Assembly (NCBI RefSeq): GCF_012910955.1 | Contig: NZ_WTVQ01000019.1 | Location: forward strand, 32,259-96,258 | Length of the DNA: 64,000 nt | From: Aromatoleum diolicum | GTDB lineage: Bacteria; Pseudomonadota; Gammaproteobacteria; Burkholderiales; Rhodocyclaceae | Direction of reading: 5' to 3' | Part shown: one piece after another, positions 17,585 to 28,058 of the stretch | How the letters are laid out: every line of letters begins with the position of its first letter | Position numbering within the stretch: the stretch's first letter is position 1 | Position numbers and translations under genes: made by a program | The notes under the pieces: model-generated | What the model was told of the DNA's origin: nothing | Databases searched by the model: none | Seen by the model: only the letters and a program-made list of their open reading frames with translations

Positions 17585-18814
17585 GTGAGCGCGCAGATCG
17601 AGCTCGGCTTGCGCGACGTTGCCGCGCTCGGCCAGGTGTTCACGCCGGAGGCGGTGGTGCAGGCGATGCTCGCGTTGCGCAGGAATCGCGGCCGCGTGCT
17701 GGAGCCGTCGTGCGGCGACGGGGCTTTTCTGCGTCATCTGCCGGGGGCGGTCGGGATCGAGTTCGACGCCGCGCATTGCCCGCCGGGGGCGCTGAACGAG
17801 GACTTCTTCGCGTATCGGGAAGCCGAGCGGTTCGACACGATCATCGGCAATCCGCCCTATGTGCGCTTCCAGGATATTCCGGCCGCGACACGTGTGCTGT
17901 TGCAGGCCGAGCATTTCGACGGGCGCTCCAATCTCTACCTGTTCTTCATCGAGAAATGCCTGCGCCACCTGGCGCCAGGTGGCGAGCTGATCTTCATCAC
18001 GCCGCGCGACTTCCTGAAAGTGACGTCCGCGGTGAAGCTCAACCGGCTGATGATGGCAAGCGGGACGATCACCGATGCGATCGAGCTGGGCGATGCGCGG
18101 GTATTCGACGACGCGGTGCCGAACTGCCTGATCTGGCGCTTCGAGAAGGGTTGTTTCGAGCGCTCGATGCGTTATGCGGAGATCGGCGTCGGCGACCGGC
18201 TCGCTGATGCGCTGGCGGCGCCGGCGTGGGAAACGCGCCATCTGATCGAGTGCGCCGGTCACCTGATGTTTGCGCACGGCGATTATCCGCTGCGCCTGTC
18301 GGACGTCGCCTTCGTCAAGGTCGGGGCGGTGTCGGGTGCGGATGACCTGTATGCCGACGAACGTGCCGGCAATCGCGAGTTCGTGTGTTCGGCGACGGTG
18401 AAGACGGGCAAGACCCGGCGCATGCTGTGGGTGGAGCCGACGGACGCGCCGCCGCCAGCGCTGTTGCCGCACAAATCGCGCCTGATCGCCCGCCGCGTGC
18501 AGGCTTTCGACGAGCGCAACTGGTGGCACTGGGGGCGCGGCTACTACCAGTCGGAGCGCCCGCGCGTCTATGTGAATGGCCGCACGCGTCAGGCGCGACC
18601 GTTCTTCCTGCACGACTGCCCGCATTACGACGGTTCGGTGCTGGCGGTGTTTCCGCGTCGCGCGGATGTCGATCTGGCAGCTTTGCGCGACGCGCTGAAC
18701 GCCGTCGACTGGGGCGATCTGGGGTTTGTCTGCGATGGCCGTTATCTGTTCACCCAGCGCAGTCTCGAGAATGCGCCGTTGCCGGAGCACTTTCGCGCCT
18801 TCGCCGCGGTCTGA
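17585..18814 (+). CDS. Stand-alone DNA adenine-type methyltransferase (Eco57I/TaqI-like)
   Basis: About 409-residue SAM-dependent methyltransferase. GQVFTPEAVVQAML near residue 15 and the SAM motif VLEPSCGDGAFL near residue 39 are followed by catalytic motif NPPY at residues 89-92. This is the gamma-type N6-adenine layout, with a C-terminal target-recognition part. No restriction subunit lies beside it, so it is either an orphan regulator-type methylase or a fused or solitary restriction-modification remnant. The GTG at 17585 is chosen because the preceding frame is not protein-like. A terminator follows at 18858-18888. Confidence 0.8.
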   Translation: MSAQIELGLRDVAALGQVFTPEAVVQAMLALRRNRGRVLEPSCGDGAFLRHLPGAVGIEFDAAHCPPGALNEDFFAYREAERFDTIIGNPPYVRFQDIPAATRVLLQAEHFDGRSNLYLFFIEKCLRHLAPGGELIFITPRDFLKVTSAVKLNRLMMASGTITDAIELGDARVFDDAVPNCLIWRFEKGCFERSMRYAEIGVGDRLADALAAPAWETRHLIECAGHLMFAHGDYPLRLSDVAFVKVGAVSGADDLYADERAGNREFVCSATVKTGKTRRMLWVEPTDAPPPALLPHKSRLIARRVQAFDERNWWHWGRGYYQSERPRVYVNGRTRQARPFFLHDCPHYDGSVLAVFPRRADVDLAALRDALNAVDWGDLGFVCDGRYLFTQRSLENAPLPEHFRAFAAV

Positions 18815-18857
18815 GCGGTGTGGGCGCGGAGTAAGGTAATATTGGTGCCAAATCATC

Positions 18858-18888
18858 CGCCGCAGCGCGTCCGTCTGCGGCGTTTTTT
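18858..18888 (+). terminator. Intrinsic terminator in the gshA leader
   Basis: 8-bp stem CGCCGCAG / CTGCGGCG, 9-base loop, then six T residues. It ends only 14 bases before the gshA start codon. It can terminate the methyltransferase transcript or attenuate one starting at the TAATAT (18837-18842) just upstream. Confidence 0.8.
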
Positions 18889-18902
18889 CCGGGAAAATCC
18901 TT

Positions 18903-20198
18903 ATGGTCCCTCATCTGACGACTGCGCTGACCGGCCCCTTGCTGGAACTGGAGAAGCGCTTCCTCGGCCATGCCACGGAGATCGAACGCTGGATGCGCAC
19001 GCAGTGGCAGGACCACATGCCGCCTTTCTACGCGTCGACCGACCTGCGCAATTCCGGCTTCAAGCTCGCGCCGGTGGATCTGAACCTGTTTCCCGGTGGC
19101 TGGAACAACCTCAACGACGTCTTCATGCCGCTGTGCGTGCAGGCGGCGCAGGACGCGATCGAGCGCATCTGCCCGGATGCGCGGCAGCTATTGCTGATTC
19201 CCGAGAACCACACGCGCAACCTGTTCTACCTGCAGAACGTCGCCAAGCTGGTGTCGGTGCTGCAACTCACCGGCCTGGACGTGCGCGTCGGGTCGCTGCT
19301 GCCCGAAGTGACCGCGCCGATGACGCTGGAGCTGCCCAACGGCAGCACGCTGACGCTGGAGCCGCTGGAGCGGCACGGTGCACGGGTGGGGCTGGCGGGC
19401 TTCGATCCCTGCGCGATCCTGCTCAACAATGACTTGTCGGCGGGCATCCCGCCGATCCTCAAGGGGCTCGACGAACAGTGGCTGATCCCGCCGCTGCACG
19501 CCGGCTGGCATGTGCGGCGCAAGTCGATACATGCGGCGGCCTACGATCGCGTGGCGCGCGAGTTCGCCGACGTGATCGGCATCGACCCGTGGCGCATCAA
19601 CCCGGAATTCGGCGTGTGCGGCCAGATCAACTTCCAGGAGCGTACCGGCGAGGAGTGCCTCGCGGTGCAGGTCGACAGCCTCCTCCAGCGTATCCGCGAG
19701 AAGTACCGCGAATACGGCATCGACGAGACTCCTTTCGTGGTCGTGAAGGCCGATGCCGGCACCTACGGCATGGGCGTGATGACGGTACGCGATGCGTCCG
19801 AGGTGAAGGGCCTGAACCGCCGCCAGCGCAACAAGATGAGCGTCGTCAAGGAAGGCCTGCAGGTGCAGGAAGTGATCATCCAGGAAGGTGTGCATACCTT
19901 CGAGACGGTCGATGACGCGGTTGCCGAACCGGTCGTGTACATGATGGATCGCTTCGTCGTCGGCGGTTTCTACCGCGTGCACACCGAGCGTGGCCGCGAC
20001 GAGAATCTCAATGCGCCGGGCATGCACTTCAAGCCGCTCGCGTTCCAGACCTGCTGCTCGTTGCCGGACTGCCGTCAGGCACCGGACGCCGCGCCCAACC
20101 GCTTCTACGCTTATGGTGTGGTGGCGCGCCTGGCGCTGCTCGCGGCATCGGTCGAGATAGAGGAAACCGCGCCGGCCGAAGCCGATATGGTGGCCTGA
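18903..20198 (+). CDS. gshA: Glutamate-cysteine ligase (proteobacterial GshA type)
   Basis: 431-residue ATP-dependent enzyme joining L-glutamate and L-cysteine, the first step of glutathione synthesis. It belongs to the shorter class seen in beta-proteobacteria and acidithiobacilli rather than the E. coli class. It opens MVPHLTTALTGPLLELEKRF and has NSGFKLAPVDLNLFPGGWNNLN near residue 50 and VVVKADAGTYGMGVMTVRDA near residue 280. gshB starts 20 bases later. Confidence 0.95.
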   Translation: MVPHLTTALTGPLLELEKRFLGHATEIERWMRTQWQDHMPPFYASTDLRNSGFKLAPVDLNLFPGGWNNLNDVFMPLCVQAAQDAIERICPDARQLLLIPENHTRNLFYLQNVAKLVSVLQLTGLDVRVGSLLPEVTAPMTLELPNGSTLTLEPLERHGARVGLAGFDPCAILLNNDLSAGIPPILKGLDEQWLIPPLHAGWHVRRKSIHAAAYDRVAREFADVIGIDPWRINPEFGVCGQINFQERTGEECLAVQVDSLLQRIREKYREYGIDETPFVVVKADAGTYGMGVMTVRDASEVKGLNRRQRNKMSVVKEGLQVQEVIIQEGVHTFETVDDAVAEPVVYMMDRFVVGGFYRVHTERGRDENLNAPGMHFKPLAFQTCCSLPDCRQAPDAAPNRFYAYGVVARLALLAASVEIEETAPAEADMVA

Positions 20199-20218
20199 GC
20201 CAGTCATGAGCAAGCCCC

Positions 20219-21172
20219 ATGTCGCGTAGCCTGAAACTCGCCTTCATCCTCGATCCGCTCGACAAGCTCAAGGCCTACAAGGATTCCAGCATCGCGATGA
20301 TGCGCGCCGCGGCGGCGCGCGGACATTCGGTGTTCGCGATCCGCCGCGAGGCGCTGAGCTGGTGCGACGGCGTCGTCGCCGCGCGCGCCCTGGCGATCAG
20401 CCCGACCGACGACGATCACGACTGGTATGTCGCCGGCGACGAGGCGGTGCTGCCACTGACCGCCTTCGACGCCGTGATCATGCGCCAGGATCCGCCGTTC
20501 GACTTCGAGTACGTCACCGCGACCTGGCTGCTGGAGCGCGCGGTGGCCGGCGGCGCGCGCGTGTTCAACGATCCGCGTGCGATCCGCGACCATTCGGAAA
20601 AGCTCGCGATCTGCGAATTTCCGCAGCTCATTGCGACCACGCTGGTCGCCCGCGATGCGGTCGACGTGCATGCCTTCATCGACGAGCTGGGTGACGTGAT
20701 CCTGAAGCCGCTCGACGGCATGGGCGGCAGCCAGATTTTCCGCGTGCGCGCCGACGACCCCAACCGCAACGTGATCGTCGAGACGCTGACTCACGACGGC
20801 GTGCGCACCATCATGGCGCAGCGCTACCTGCCGGCGATCGCCGAGGGCGACAAGCGCGTGCTGATCGTCGGCGGCGAAGTAGTGCCGTATTCGCTGGCGC
20901 GCATTCCCAAGGCCGGTGAGACGCGCGGCAACCTCGCCGCCGGCGGGCGCGGCGTCGCGATGGCGCTGACCGCGCGCGAGCGCGAGATTGCCGAATGCCT
21001 CGCGCCGATTCTGTGGGCGCGCGGCCTGCTGGTGGTGGGCCTCGACGTGATCGGCGGGCATCTGACCGAAATCAACGTCACGAGCCCCACCTGCTTTGTC
21101 GAGATCGAGGCGCAGACCGGTTTTTCCATTGCGGCGCTGTTCGTCGACAAGCTCGAACAGGCTTGCATCTGA
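20219..21172 (+). CDS. gshB: Glutathione synthetase
   Basis: 317-residue ATP-grasp enzyme that adds glycine to gamma-glutamylcysteine. Key segments are the N-terminal LAFILDPLDKLKAYKDSS, VIMRQDPPFDFEYVTATWLLE near residue 88, DVILKPLDGMGGSQIFRV near residue 159 and the C-terminal LTEINVTSPTCFVEIE. The length matches E. coli GshB (316). Its stop overlaps the apbE start (ATGA). Confidence 0.96.
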   Translation: MSRSLKLAFILDPLDKLKAYKDSSIAMMRAAAARGHSVFAIRREALSWCDGVVAARALAISPTDDDHDWYVAGDEAVLPLTAFDAVIMRQDPPFDFEYVTATWLLERAVAGGARVFNDPRAIRDHSEKLAICEFPQLIATTLVARDAVDVHAFIDELGDVILKPLDGMGGSQIFRVRADDPNRNVIVETLTHDGVRTIMAQRYLPAIAEGDKRVLIVGGEVVPYSLARIPKAGETRGNLAAGGRGVAMALTAREREIAECLAPILWARGLLVVGLDVIGGHLTEINVTSPTCFVEIEAQTGFSIAALFVDKLEQACI

Positions 21173-22227
21173 TGGTCATGCGGGGAATCGCCGGCCGCTG
21201 TGCCGCGGCTTTGCTGGTCTTCTTGTTAGCCGTGATGATGGCGGCCTGCACACGCCCGGAACTGCACCGCCAGGAAGCCTACGTGTTCGGTACGCGGGTC
21301 GATCTGACCGTGTATGGGGAATCGCGCGAACTGGCCGACGAGGCGATGGCCGCGGTGCTGCGCGAGTTCGATCGCCTGCATCGCACGTATCACGCCTGGG
21401 AGCCGTCCGAACTGACGACGCTCAACGCGGCGATCGCGCGCGGCGAGATTGCGACCGTGTCGGGCGAACTCGCGACGATGCTGACCGACGCGCAGCGCCT
21501 GTCCGAACTGGGTAATTCGCTGTTCAACCCGGCGATGGGCGCGCTGATCGAAATGTGGGGATTCCATGCCGACGAATTCGTGCCGCGCCGCCCCGACCCT
21601 GCGGCATTGCAGGCGGTGCTGGAGGCAAGTCCGCGCATGTCGGATCTGGTGATCACGGGAAACCAGGTCGGAAGCCGCAATCCTGCCGTCAAGCTCGACC
21701 TCGGCGGTTACGCCAAGGGCTACGCGCTGGACCGCGCGGTGGCGATCCTGCGCAGCAAGGGCATTGAAAATGCGCTGATCAATATCGGCGGCAACGTCAT
21801 GGCGCTCGGCAAGAAGGGCGACACGCCGTGGCGCCTGGGCCTGCAGCACCCGCGCGAGCCGCAGCCGCTGGCGACCCTGCCGCTCTACGACGGCGAAGCG
21901 ATCGGCACCTCCGGCGACTATCAGCGCTATTTCGAACTCGACGGCAAGCGCTATTCGCATCTGCTCGATCCGCGCAGCGGCGGTCCGGCCGACGCGACGC
22001 AGTCGCTGACGGTGCTGATCACGCCGCGCGAGGGCGCCGGCACGCTGTCGGACGCCGCCAGCAAGCCGCCCTTCATCGCCGGTGACAACTGGCGCGAATA
22101 CACCCGTCGTTACGGCATCGAGCACGCGCTGCGCGTCGCAGCGGACGGGCACATCGAGGTGACGCGCGAACTGCGCGGGCGCCTGCAGTTTCCCTCCGGC
22201 AGCGCGCCGGTGACCGTGGTGGATTGA
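21172..22227 (+). CDS. apbE: FAD:protein FMN transferase (ApbE), lipoprotein
   Basis: 351-residue periplasmic enzyme that attaches FMN to Thr residues of flavoproteins such as the NqrC/RnfG subunits. An N-terminal signal ends in the lipobox MAAC, so the mature protein is membrane-anchored. The ApbE core shows AYVFGTRVDLTVYG, LFNPAMGALIEMWGF, KLDLGGYAKGYALDRAV and INIGGNVMALG in order. The start ATG at 21172 overlaps the gshB stop. Its presence in a glutathione operon is not functionally obvious. Confidence 0.93.
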   Translation: MVMRGIAGRCAAALLVFLLAVMMAACTRPELHRQEAYVFGTRVDLTVYGESRELADEAMAAVLREFDRLHRTYHAWEPSELTTLNAAIARGEIATVSGELATMLTDAQRLSELGNSLFNPAMGALIEMWGFHADEFVPRRPDPAALQAVLEASPRMSDLVITGNQVGSRNPAVKLDLGGYAKGYALDRAVAILRSKGIENALINIGGNVMALGKKGDTPWRLGLQHPREPQPLATLPLYDGEAIGTSGDYQRYFELDGKRYSHLLDPRSGGPADATQSLTVLITPREGAGTLSDAASKPPFIAGDNWREYTRRYGIEHALRVAADGHIEVTRELRGRLQFPSGSAPVTVVD

Positions 22228-22240
22228 GGCGGCAGCCCGC

Positions 22241-23140
22241 GTGCCGCCGAATCGTCCGCACCTCGACCGCCTCGCCATCGTGATGATGGTGGTGTTGTGC
22301 ACGATCTGGGGTCTGCAGCAGGTCGCGATCAAGGTCGCGAACGCCGGCATTTCGCCGATGTGGCAGGCGGGCCTGCGCTCGCTCGGCGCGACCCTGCTGG
22401 TGCTGGCGTGGGCGCAGCTGCGCGGCGTGAAGCTGCGCGAGGCCGACGGCACGCTCGCACCGGGGCTGCTCGCCGGCCTGCTGTTCGCCGCCGAGTTCGC
22501 GCTGATCTTCGGTGCTCTGCAATACACCACCGCGTCGCGCGGCGTGATCTTCCTCTATACCGCCCCCTTCATGGTCGCGCTCGGTGCCGTCTGGCTGCTG
22601 CCCCACGAGCACATGCGCCGAGCGCAATGGGCGGGCATGGCGCTGGCCTTCGCCGGAGTGCTGGCGCTGTTCGGCGAGAGCCTGTTGCGACCGGCCGGGA
22701 AGGCCTGGATCGGTGACCTGATGATGCTGCTCGCCGCGGTGGCGTGGGCCGCGACGACGCTGACCGTGAAGGTCAGCCCGCTGGCCCGCGCGTCGGCCGA
22801 GAAAACCCTGCTGTATCAGTTGGGCGTGTCGGCGCTGGCCTTGCTGTCGCTGTCGCTGCTCTTCGGCGAGCCGGGGGTCTTCGCGCCCTCCGCGGCAGTA
22901 TGGGCGAGCTTCGCATTCCAGGTCGTGATCGTCGCCTCGGCGAGCTACGTGGCCTGGTTCTGGCTCATCTCGCAGTACCCCGCGACGCGCCTGTCGTCGT
23001 TTTCCTTTCTCACGCCGGTGATGGGCGTGCTCGCCGGCGCGCTGCTGCTCGGCGAGACGCTGACGCCGGCGATCTATCTGGCACTGGCGCTGGTTGGCGT
23101 GGGTATCTGGATCGCCAACCGCCCGCCGTCCGCGAACTGA
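22241..23140 (+). CDS. DMT-superfamily EamA exporter
   Basis: 299-residue membrane protein with two EamA repeats and about ten transmembrane helices (first: LAIVMMVVLCTIWGLQQVAIK). Family members export amino acids or other small metabolites. It starts with GTG 13 bases after apbE, so it is the last gene of the gshA-gshB-apbE unit; export of a thiol-related metabolite is possible but unproven. The C-terminal gene faces the LysR gene. Confidence 0.88.
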   Translation: MPPNRPHLDRLAIVMMVVLCTIWGLQQVAIKVANAGISPMWQAGLRSLGATLLVLAWAQLRGVKLREADGTLAPGLLAGLLFAAEFALIFGALQYTTASRGVIFLYTAPFMVALGAVWLLPHEHMRRAQWAGMALAFAGVLALFGESLLRPAGKAWIGDLMMLLAAVAWAATTLTVKVSPLARASAEKTLLYQLGVSALALLSLSLLFGEPGVFAPSAAVWASFAFQVVIVASASYVAWFWLISQYPATRLSSFSFLTPVMGVLAGALLLGETLTPAIYLALALVGVGIWIANRPPSAN

Positions 23141-23193
23141 CCGGTTCGCCGCAGCAATGGCTGCGGGGACACAATCACGCCGCCATCTCCGCT

Positions 23194-24093
23194 TCACGCC
23201 GTTGCAGCAGCCTCGGTGCGCAGCCAGTCCGCAAAGCGCGCGACTTCGGGGCGTGGTGTCCCGGGGGCGGTGACGAGCCAGAAGCCGCGGCCGGTCATCT
23301 CGCGGCGGCCGCTGCCCACGAGCTTCAAGCGTCCGTCGGCAATCAACTGGTCGAGCAACTGGGCGCGGCCGATCGCGATCCCCTGGCCGCCAACGGCTGC
23401 CTGGATCAGCTGGTCATAGTGGTTGAAGACCAGCACCGCACGCGGTCGGATCTTGTCCAGCCCCATCGCCGCCAGCCAGTCGTTCCACCGCAACCACGGA
23501 TAGCGGGGATCGTCGAAATCGAGCAGCACGGTTTCGGGTAGCGTATCGCGGTCGAGCGGACGTGCGGCGAGTGCCGGGCTCGCCACCGGCACCACCGATT
23601 CTCCGAACAGGCGTTCGGCGCCGGCCGGGGCGTCGCGGTCGGCGCAGTAGCGAACTGCAAGGTCCACGCCTTCGCGTGCGAGATCGAGCATGCGGTTGCT
23701 CGCCGCGACGCGCACGTCGATATCCGGGTGGAGCCCCTGAAAGCGCGACAGTCGCGGTACCAGCCACAGCGCGGAGATGCCGATGCTGGCAGTGACGGTC
23801 ACCGGCCGCGGGCCGCGCTGGCGAAAGGTGTCGGCGAGCGCGGCGTAATCGTCGAGCCAGCCTTCCGCCGCAGCGGCCAGACGCGCACCCTCGGCCGTCA
23901 GCGCAAGACGGCGGATGCCACGCACGAACAGCGGCACCCCCAGTGCCGCTTCGAGCGTCTGTATCTGGCGGCTGATCGCCGACTGGGTCAGGAAGAGCTC
24001 TTCGGCGGCGCGCGTGAAGCTCAGATGCCGCGCCGCGGCGACGAAGCCGCGCAGCGGGTCGAGCGGCGGGAGGTGGGAAAGTTGCGTATGCAT
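23194..24093 (-). CDS. LysR-family transcriptional regulator (GcvA-like)
   Basis: 299-residue regulator. The N-terminal winged helix (residues ~9-68: LDPLRGFVAAARHLSFTRAAEELFLTQSAISRQIQ in family order) is followed by a LysR substrate-binding domain. The N-terminal pattern resembles the GcvA/AmpR branch. It is transcribed away from the DUF2917 gene, and a T-N11-A palindrome in the shared upstream region (24179-24195) is a plausible binding site. Effector unknown. Confidence 0.9.
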   Translation of the reverse strand: MHTQLSHLPPLDPLRGFVAAARHLSFTRAAEELFLTQSAISRQIQTLEAALGVPLFVRGIRRLALTAEGARLAAAAEGWLDDYAALADTFRQRGPRPVTVTASIGISALWLVPRLSRFQGLHPDIDVRVAASNRMLDLAREGVDLAVRYCADRDAPAGAERLFGESVVPVASPALAARPLDRDTLPETVLLDFDDPRYPWLRWNDWLAAMGLDKIRPRAVLVFNHYDQLIQAAVGGQGIAIGRAQLLDQLIADGRLKLVGSGRREMTGRGFWLVTAPGTPRPEVARFADWLRTEAAATA

Positions 24094-24178
24094 GATATTT
24101 ACGCATGCTTTGGATGCGCATTTGCCGTTTGTTTGACCAGTATTTTATGACGATACTGCAGTCATGGCGGTACGGATA

Positions 24179-24195
24179 GATGCACGATGTGCATC
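24179..24195. promoter_or_regulatory. Palindrome GATGCAC-GAT-GTGCATC, candidate LysR-type operator
   Basis: Perfect 7-bp arms around a 3-base centre, containing the T-N11-A core typical of LysR-type binding sites. It lies between the divergent LysR and DUF2917 genes, 27 bases ahead of the DUF2917 start. Confidence 0.5.
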
Positions 24196-24221
24196 CGAAA
24201 TCGCCGTTTAAGGAGTTCATC

Positions 24222-24581
24222 ATGGATGCGCGTTCGGAAATCACCCGGATGGTGCTGGCACCACGCGAAACGATGGTTCTGGATCAGGCTCTCGGCGTCG
24301 AAGTCATCGCCTGCAAAGGCAGTGTGTGGCTGACCCAGGATGGCGACAGCCGCGACATTGTGCTCAATCCGAGTCAGTCCTTCACCCTGTCGCATGCTTC
24401 GGGGGTCGTGATGACGACTTCGCACGGGGCGGAATTCATCCTGCGATCGACGCAACGAACTGCGACGACTGCATTGCAGACGGGCTGGATGCGGCGGCTG
24501 GTGGGGTGGTTCGATCCGCGCACGAGCAGTCGGGTGTGCGCCGCGCTGGCCGGCCGGGTCCGCGTGCATCGCGTGGCGTGA
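24222..24581 (+). CDS. DUF2917 domain protein
   Basis: 119-residue small protein of the DUF2917 family, common in beta-proteobacteria, function unknown. The conserved cupin-like strand pattern is visible in LDQALGVEVIACKGSVWLTQDGDSRDIVL near residues 20-48. The ATG at 24222 has AAGGAG at 24210-24215. It is divergent from the LysR gene and probably under its control; no signal peptide or membrane segment. Confidence 0.82.
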   Translation: MDARSEITRMVLAPRETMVLDQALGVEVIACKGSVWLTQDGDSRDIVLNPSQSFTLSHASGVVMTTSHGAEFILRSTQRTATTALQTGWMRRLVGWFDPRTSSRVCAALAGRVRVHRVA

Positions 24582-24654
24582 GTGGGCGGGGCGCATGCGC
24601 GCCCCGGATCGGCTAAAGTGCTACAGACCGTCAAGCGAATTGGAGTGCCGCGAC

Positions 24655-25251
24655 ATGTCACGCCCCAAGATCGAATTCTGGTACGAATTTGCCAGTTCCT
24701 ATTCCTATCTGTCGGTGATGCGCATCGATGCGCTGGCCGAAAAGGCGGGCGTCGAGGTCATATGGCGCCCGTTTTTGCTCGGGCCGGTGTTCCTGGCGAT
24801 GGGCTGGAACGATTCGCCGTTCAACATCTACCCGCCGAAAGGACGCTACATGTGGCGCGATCTGGCACGGTTGGCGGACAAATACGACCTGCCTTTCCGC
24901 ATGCCCAGCCGCTTCCCGCGCAACGGCATGCTCGCCGCGCGGGTGGCGCTGCTGGGGGTCGAGCCGGGCTGGGTGGCGGCGTTCTCGCGCGCGGTGATGC
25001 TCGCCAATTTCGCCGAGGATCGCGAGATCGGGGAACCCGTGGTGATTGCCGAAATCCTCGCCGGGCTCGGCTTGCCGGCGCAGGAATTGCTGGCCGCGGC
25101 CGTCAGCGAGAAAAACAAGCTCGCGCTGCGCCGTCAGACCGAGCGGGCGAGCGAACTGGGACTATTCGGTGCACCGAGCTTCCGTGTCGGCGAGGAACTG
25201 TTCTGGGGCAACGACCGCCTCGAGGATGCGCTCGCCTGGGCGCTGCGTTGA
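24655..25251 (+). CDS. 2-hydroxychromene-2-carboxylate isomerase family protein (DsbA/kappa-GST fold)
   Basis: 198-residue thioredoxin-fold protein of the HCCA isomerase / kappa-class GST family. The active-site region is EFWYEFASSYSYLSVMR near residue 6, followed by WRPFLLGPVF and the C-terminal GLFGAPSFRVGEELFWGNDRLED. In naphthalene degraders such enzymes use glutathione to isomerise hydroxychromene-carboxylate; no ring-cleavage genes are nearby, so the substrate here is open. The start is the ATG at 24655. Confidence 0.9.
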   Translation: MSRPKIEFWYEFASSYSYLSVMRIDALAEKAGVEVIWRPFLLGPVFLAMGWNDSPFNIYPPKGRYMWRDLARLADKYDLPFRMPSRFPRNGMLAARVALLGVEPGWVAAFSRAVMLANFAEDREIGEPVVIAEILAGLGLPAQELLAAAVSEKNKLALRRQTERASELGLFGAPSFRVGEELFWGNDRLEDALAWALR

Positions 25252-25291
25252 GTCGTCAGACGCCCGCGCCGCGTGAGCGGGCTGCGCCGTT

Positions 25292-25900
25292 TCAGTTGGC
25301 AGTTCCCTTGGCTTTGTCCGCTTCGCGCTTGCGCATCCGTTCCTCGTAGCGTGCGCGGTCGCGTTCGGCGGCGGCGGCACGCTCGGCCGCTTCGGCCTCG
25401 GCTTTCGCGCGCGCGCTGGCCTTTTCGGCGTCCTTCTGCTGCCGTTCGGTCTGCTGCGCTGCGGTGGCGCGTGCAGCGTCGGCTTCGCGCTGGCGCCGCG
25501 TGCCCTCGGCAGTCGGGTCGGGCTGGATGGCAAACGCCTCGGGCGGCGTCGGCGCGGCGGGCTGGGTCGGCGCGTCGGTGGCGGTGCGCCCGCTCGCCGC
25601 GGCGGCACGCTGCTTCTGCGCCAGTTCGATGCGGCTGGCCTCGATTTCCATTTCGCGCGCCTGACGGATCGTTTCGAGGCGTGCTTCCTTCTCGTTGCTG
25701 ATGCAGCGGTTGACCAGAAAACGCTCGTAGCAGGCCGGCAGCTTCGTCGCGAGCGTGTCGTCGGCCTGTGTGCGCAGCACTTTGGCCTCATCGCGCAGGC
25801 GCGCGGCGCGTTCCAGTTCGGGGTCGGCGTCCGGTGCGGAATCGGCCGCGGTGGCGAGCCCGCTGAGAAGGGCGAGCAGCAGTAACAGGAGGCGGGGCAC
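25292..25900 (-). CDS. Exported coiled-coil protein, unknown function
   Basis: 202 residues with a clear signal peptide (MPRLLLLLLALLSGLATAAD). The first part carries two Cys (PACYERFLVNRCISNEKEAR, near residues 56-67). A Pro/Ala/Thr linker follows, and the C-terminal ~75 residues are a highly charged Ala/Glu/Arg/Lys helix likely to form a coiled coil. I do not recognise a named family. It is divergent from the ABC-F gene across 64 bases. Confidence 0.75.
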   Translation of the reverse strand: MPRLLLLLLALLSGLATAADSAPDADPELERAARLRDEAKVLRTQADDTLATKLPACYERFLVNRCISNEKEARLETIRQAREMEIEASRIELAQKQRAAAASGRTATDAPTQPAAPTPPEAFAIQPDPTAEGTRRQREADAARATAAQQTERQQKDAEKASARAKAEAEAAERAAAAERDRARYEERMRKREADKAKGTAN

Positions 25901-25964
25901 GATGTTCGGCGTCTGTCAGATTAGGGGTGAGTAGAATAACGCCTTTACCCATTGATGCGCTGAC

Positions 25965-27896
<1,932 letters not shown>

Positions 27897-28058
27897 ACGG
27901 GCTTTCCGGGGTGGGTGGCCGCCGTCCCCCGGTCGGTTTCGCGCAGTGGGCCGTGCGTGGTGGTCGGAGACGCAACGCTTACCAGAACCGGCGCTTTGCC
28001 CGTACAGTAATGCGCTGCCCGCGTCGGGCGACCGATCCCTGCCCTCGGAGAACATGCC

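Noticed and set aside
17400..17588. 62-codon frame overlapping the methyltransferase start by GTGA
   Set aside because: The overlap is tempting, but there is no ribosome site, the residues are not protein-like and the region is AT-rich intergenic DNA.
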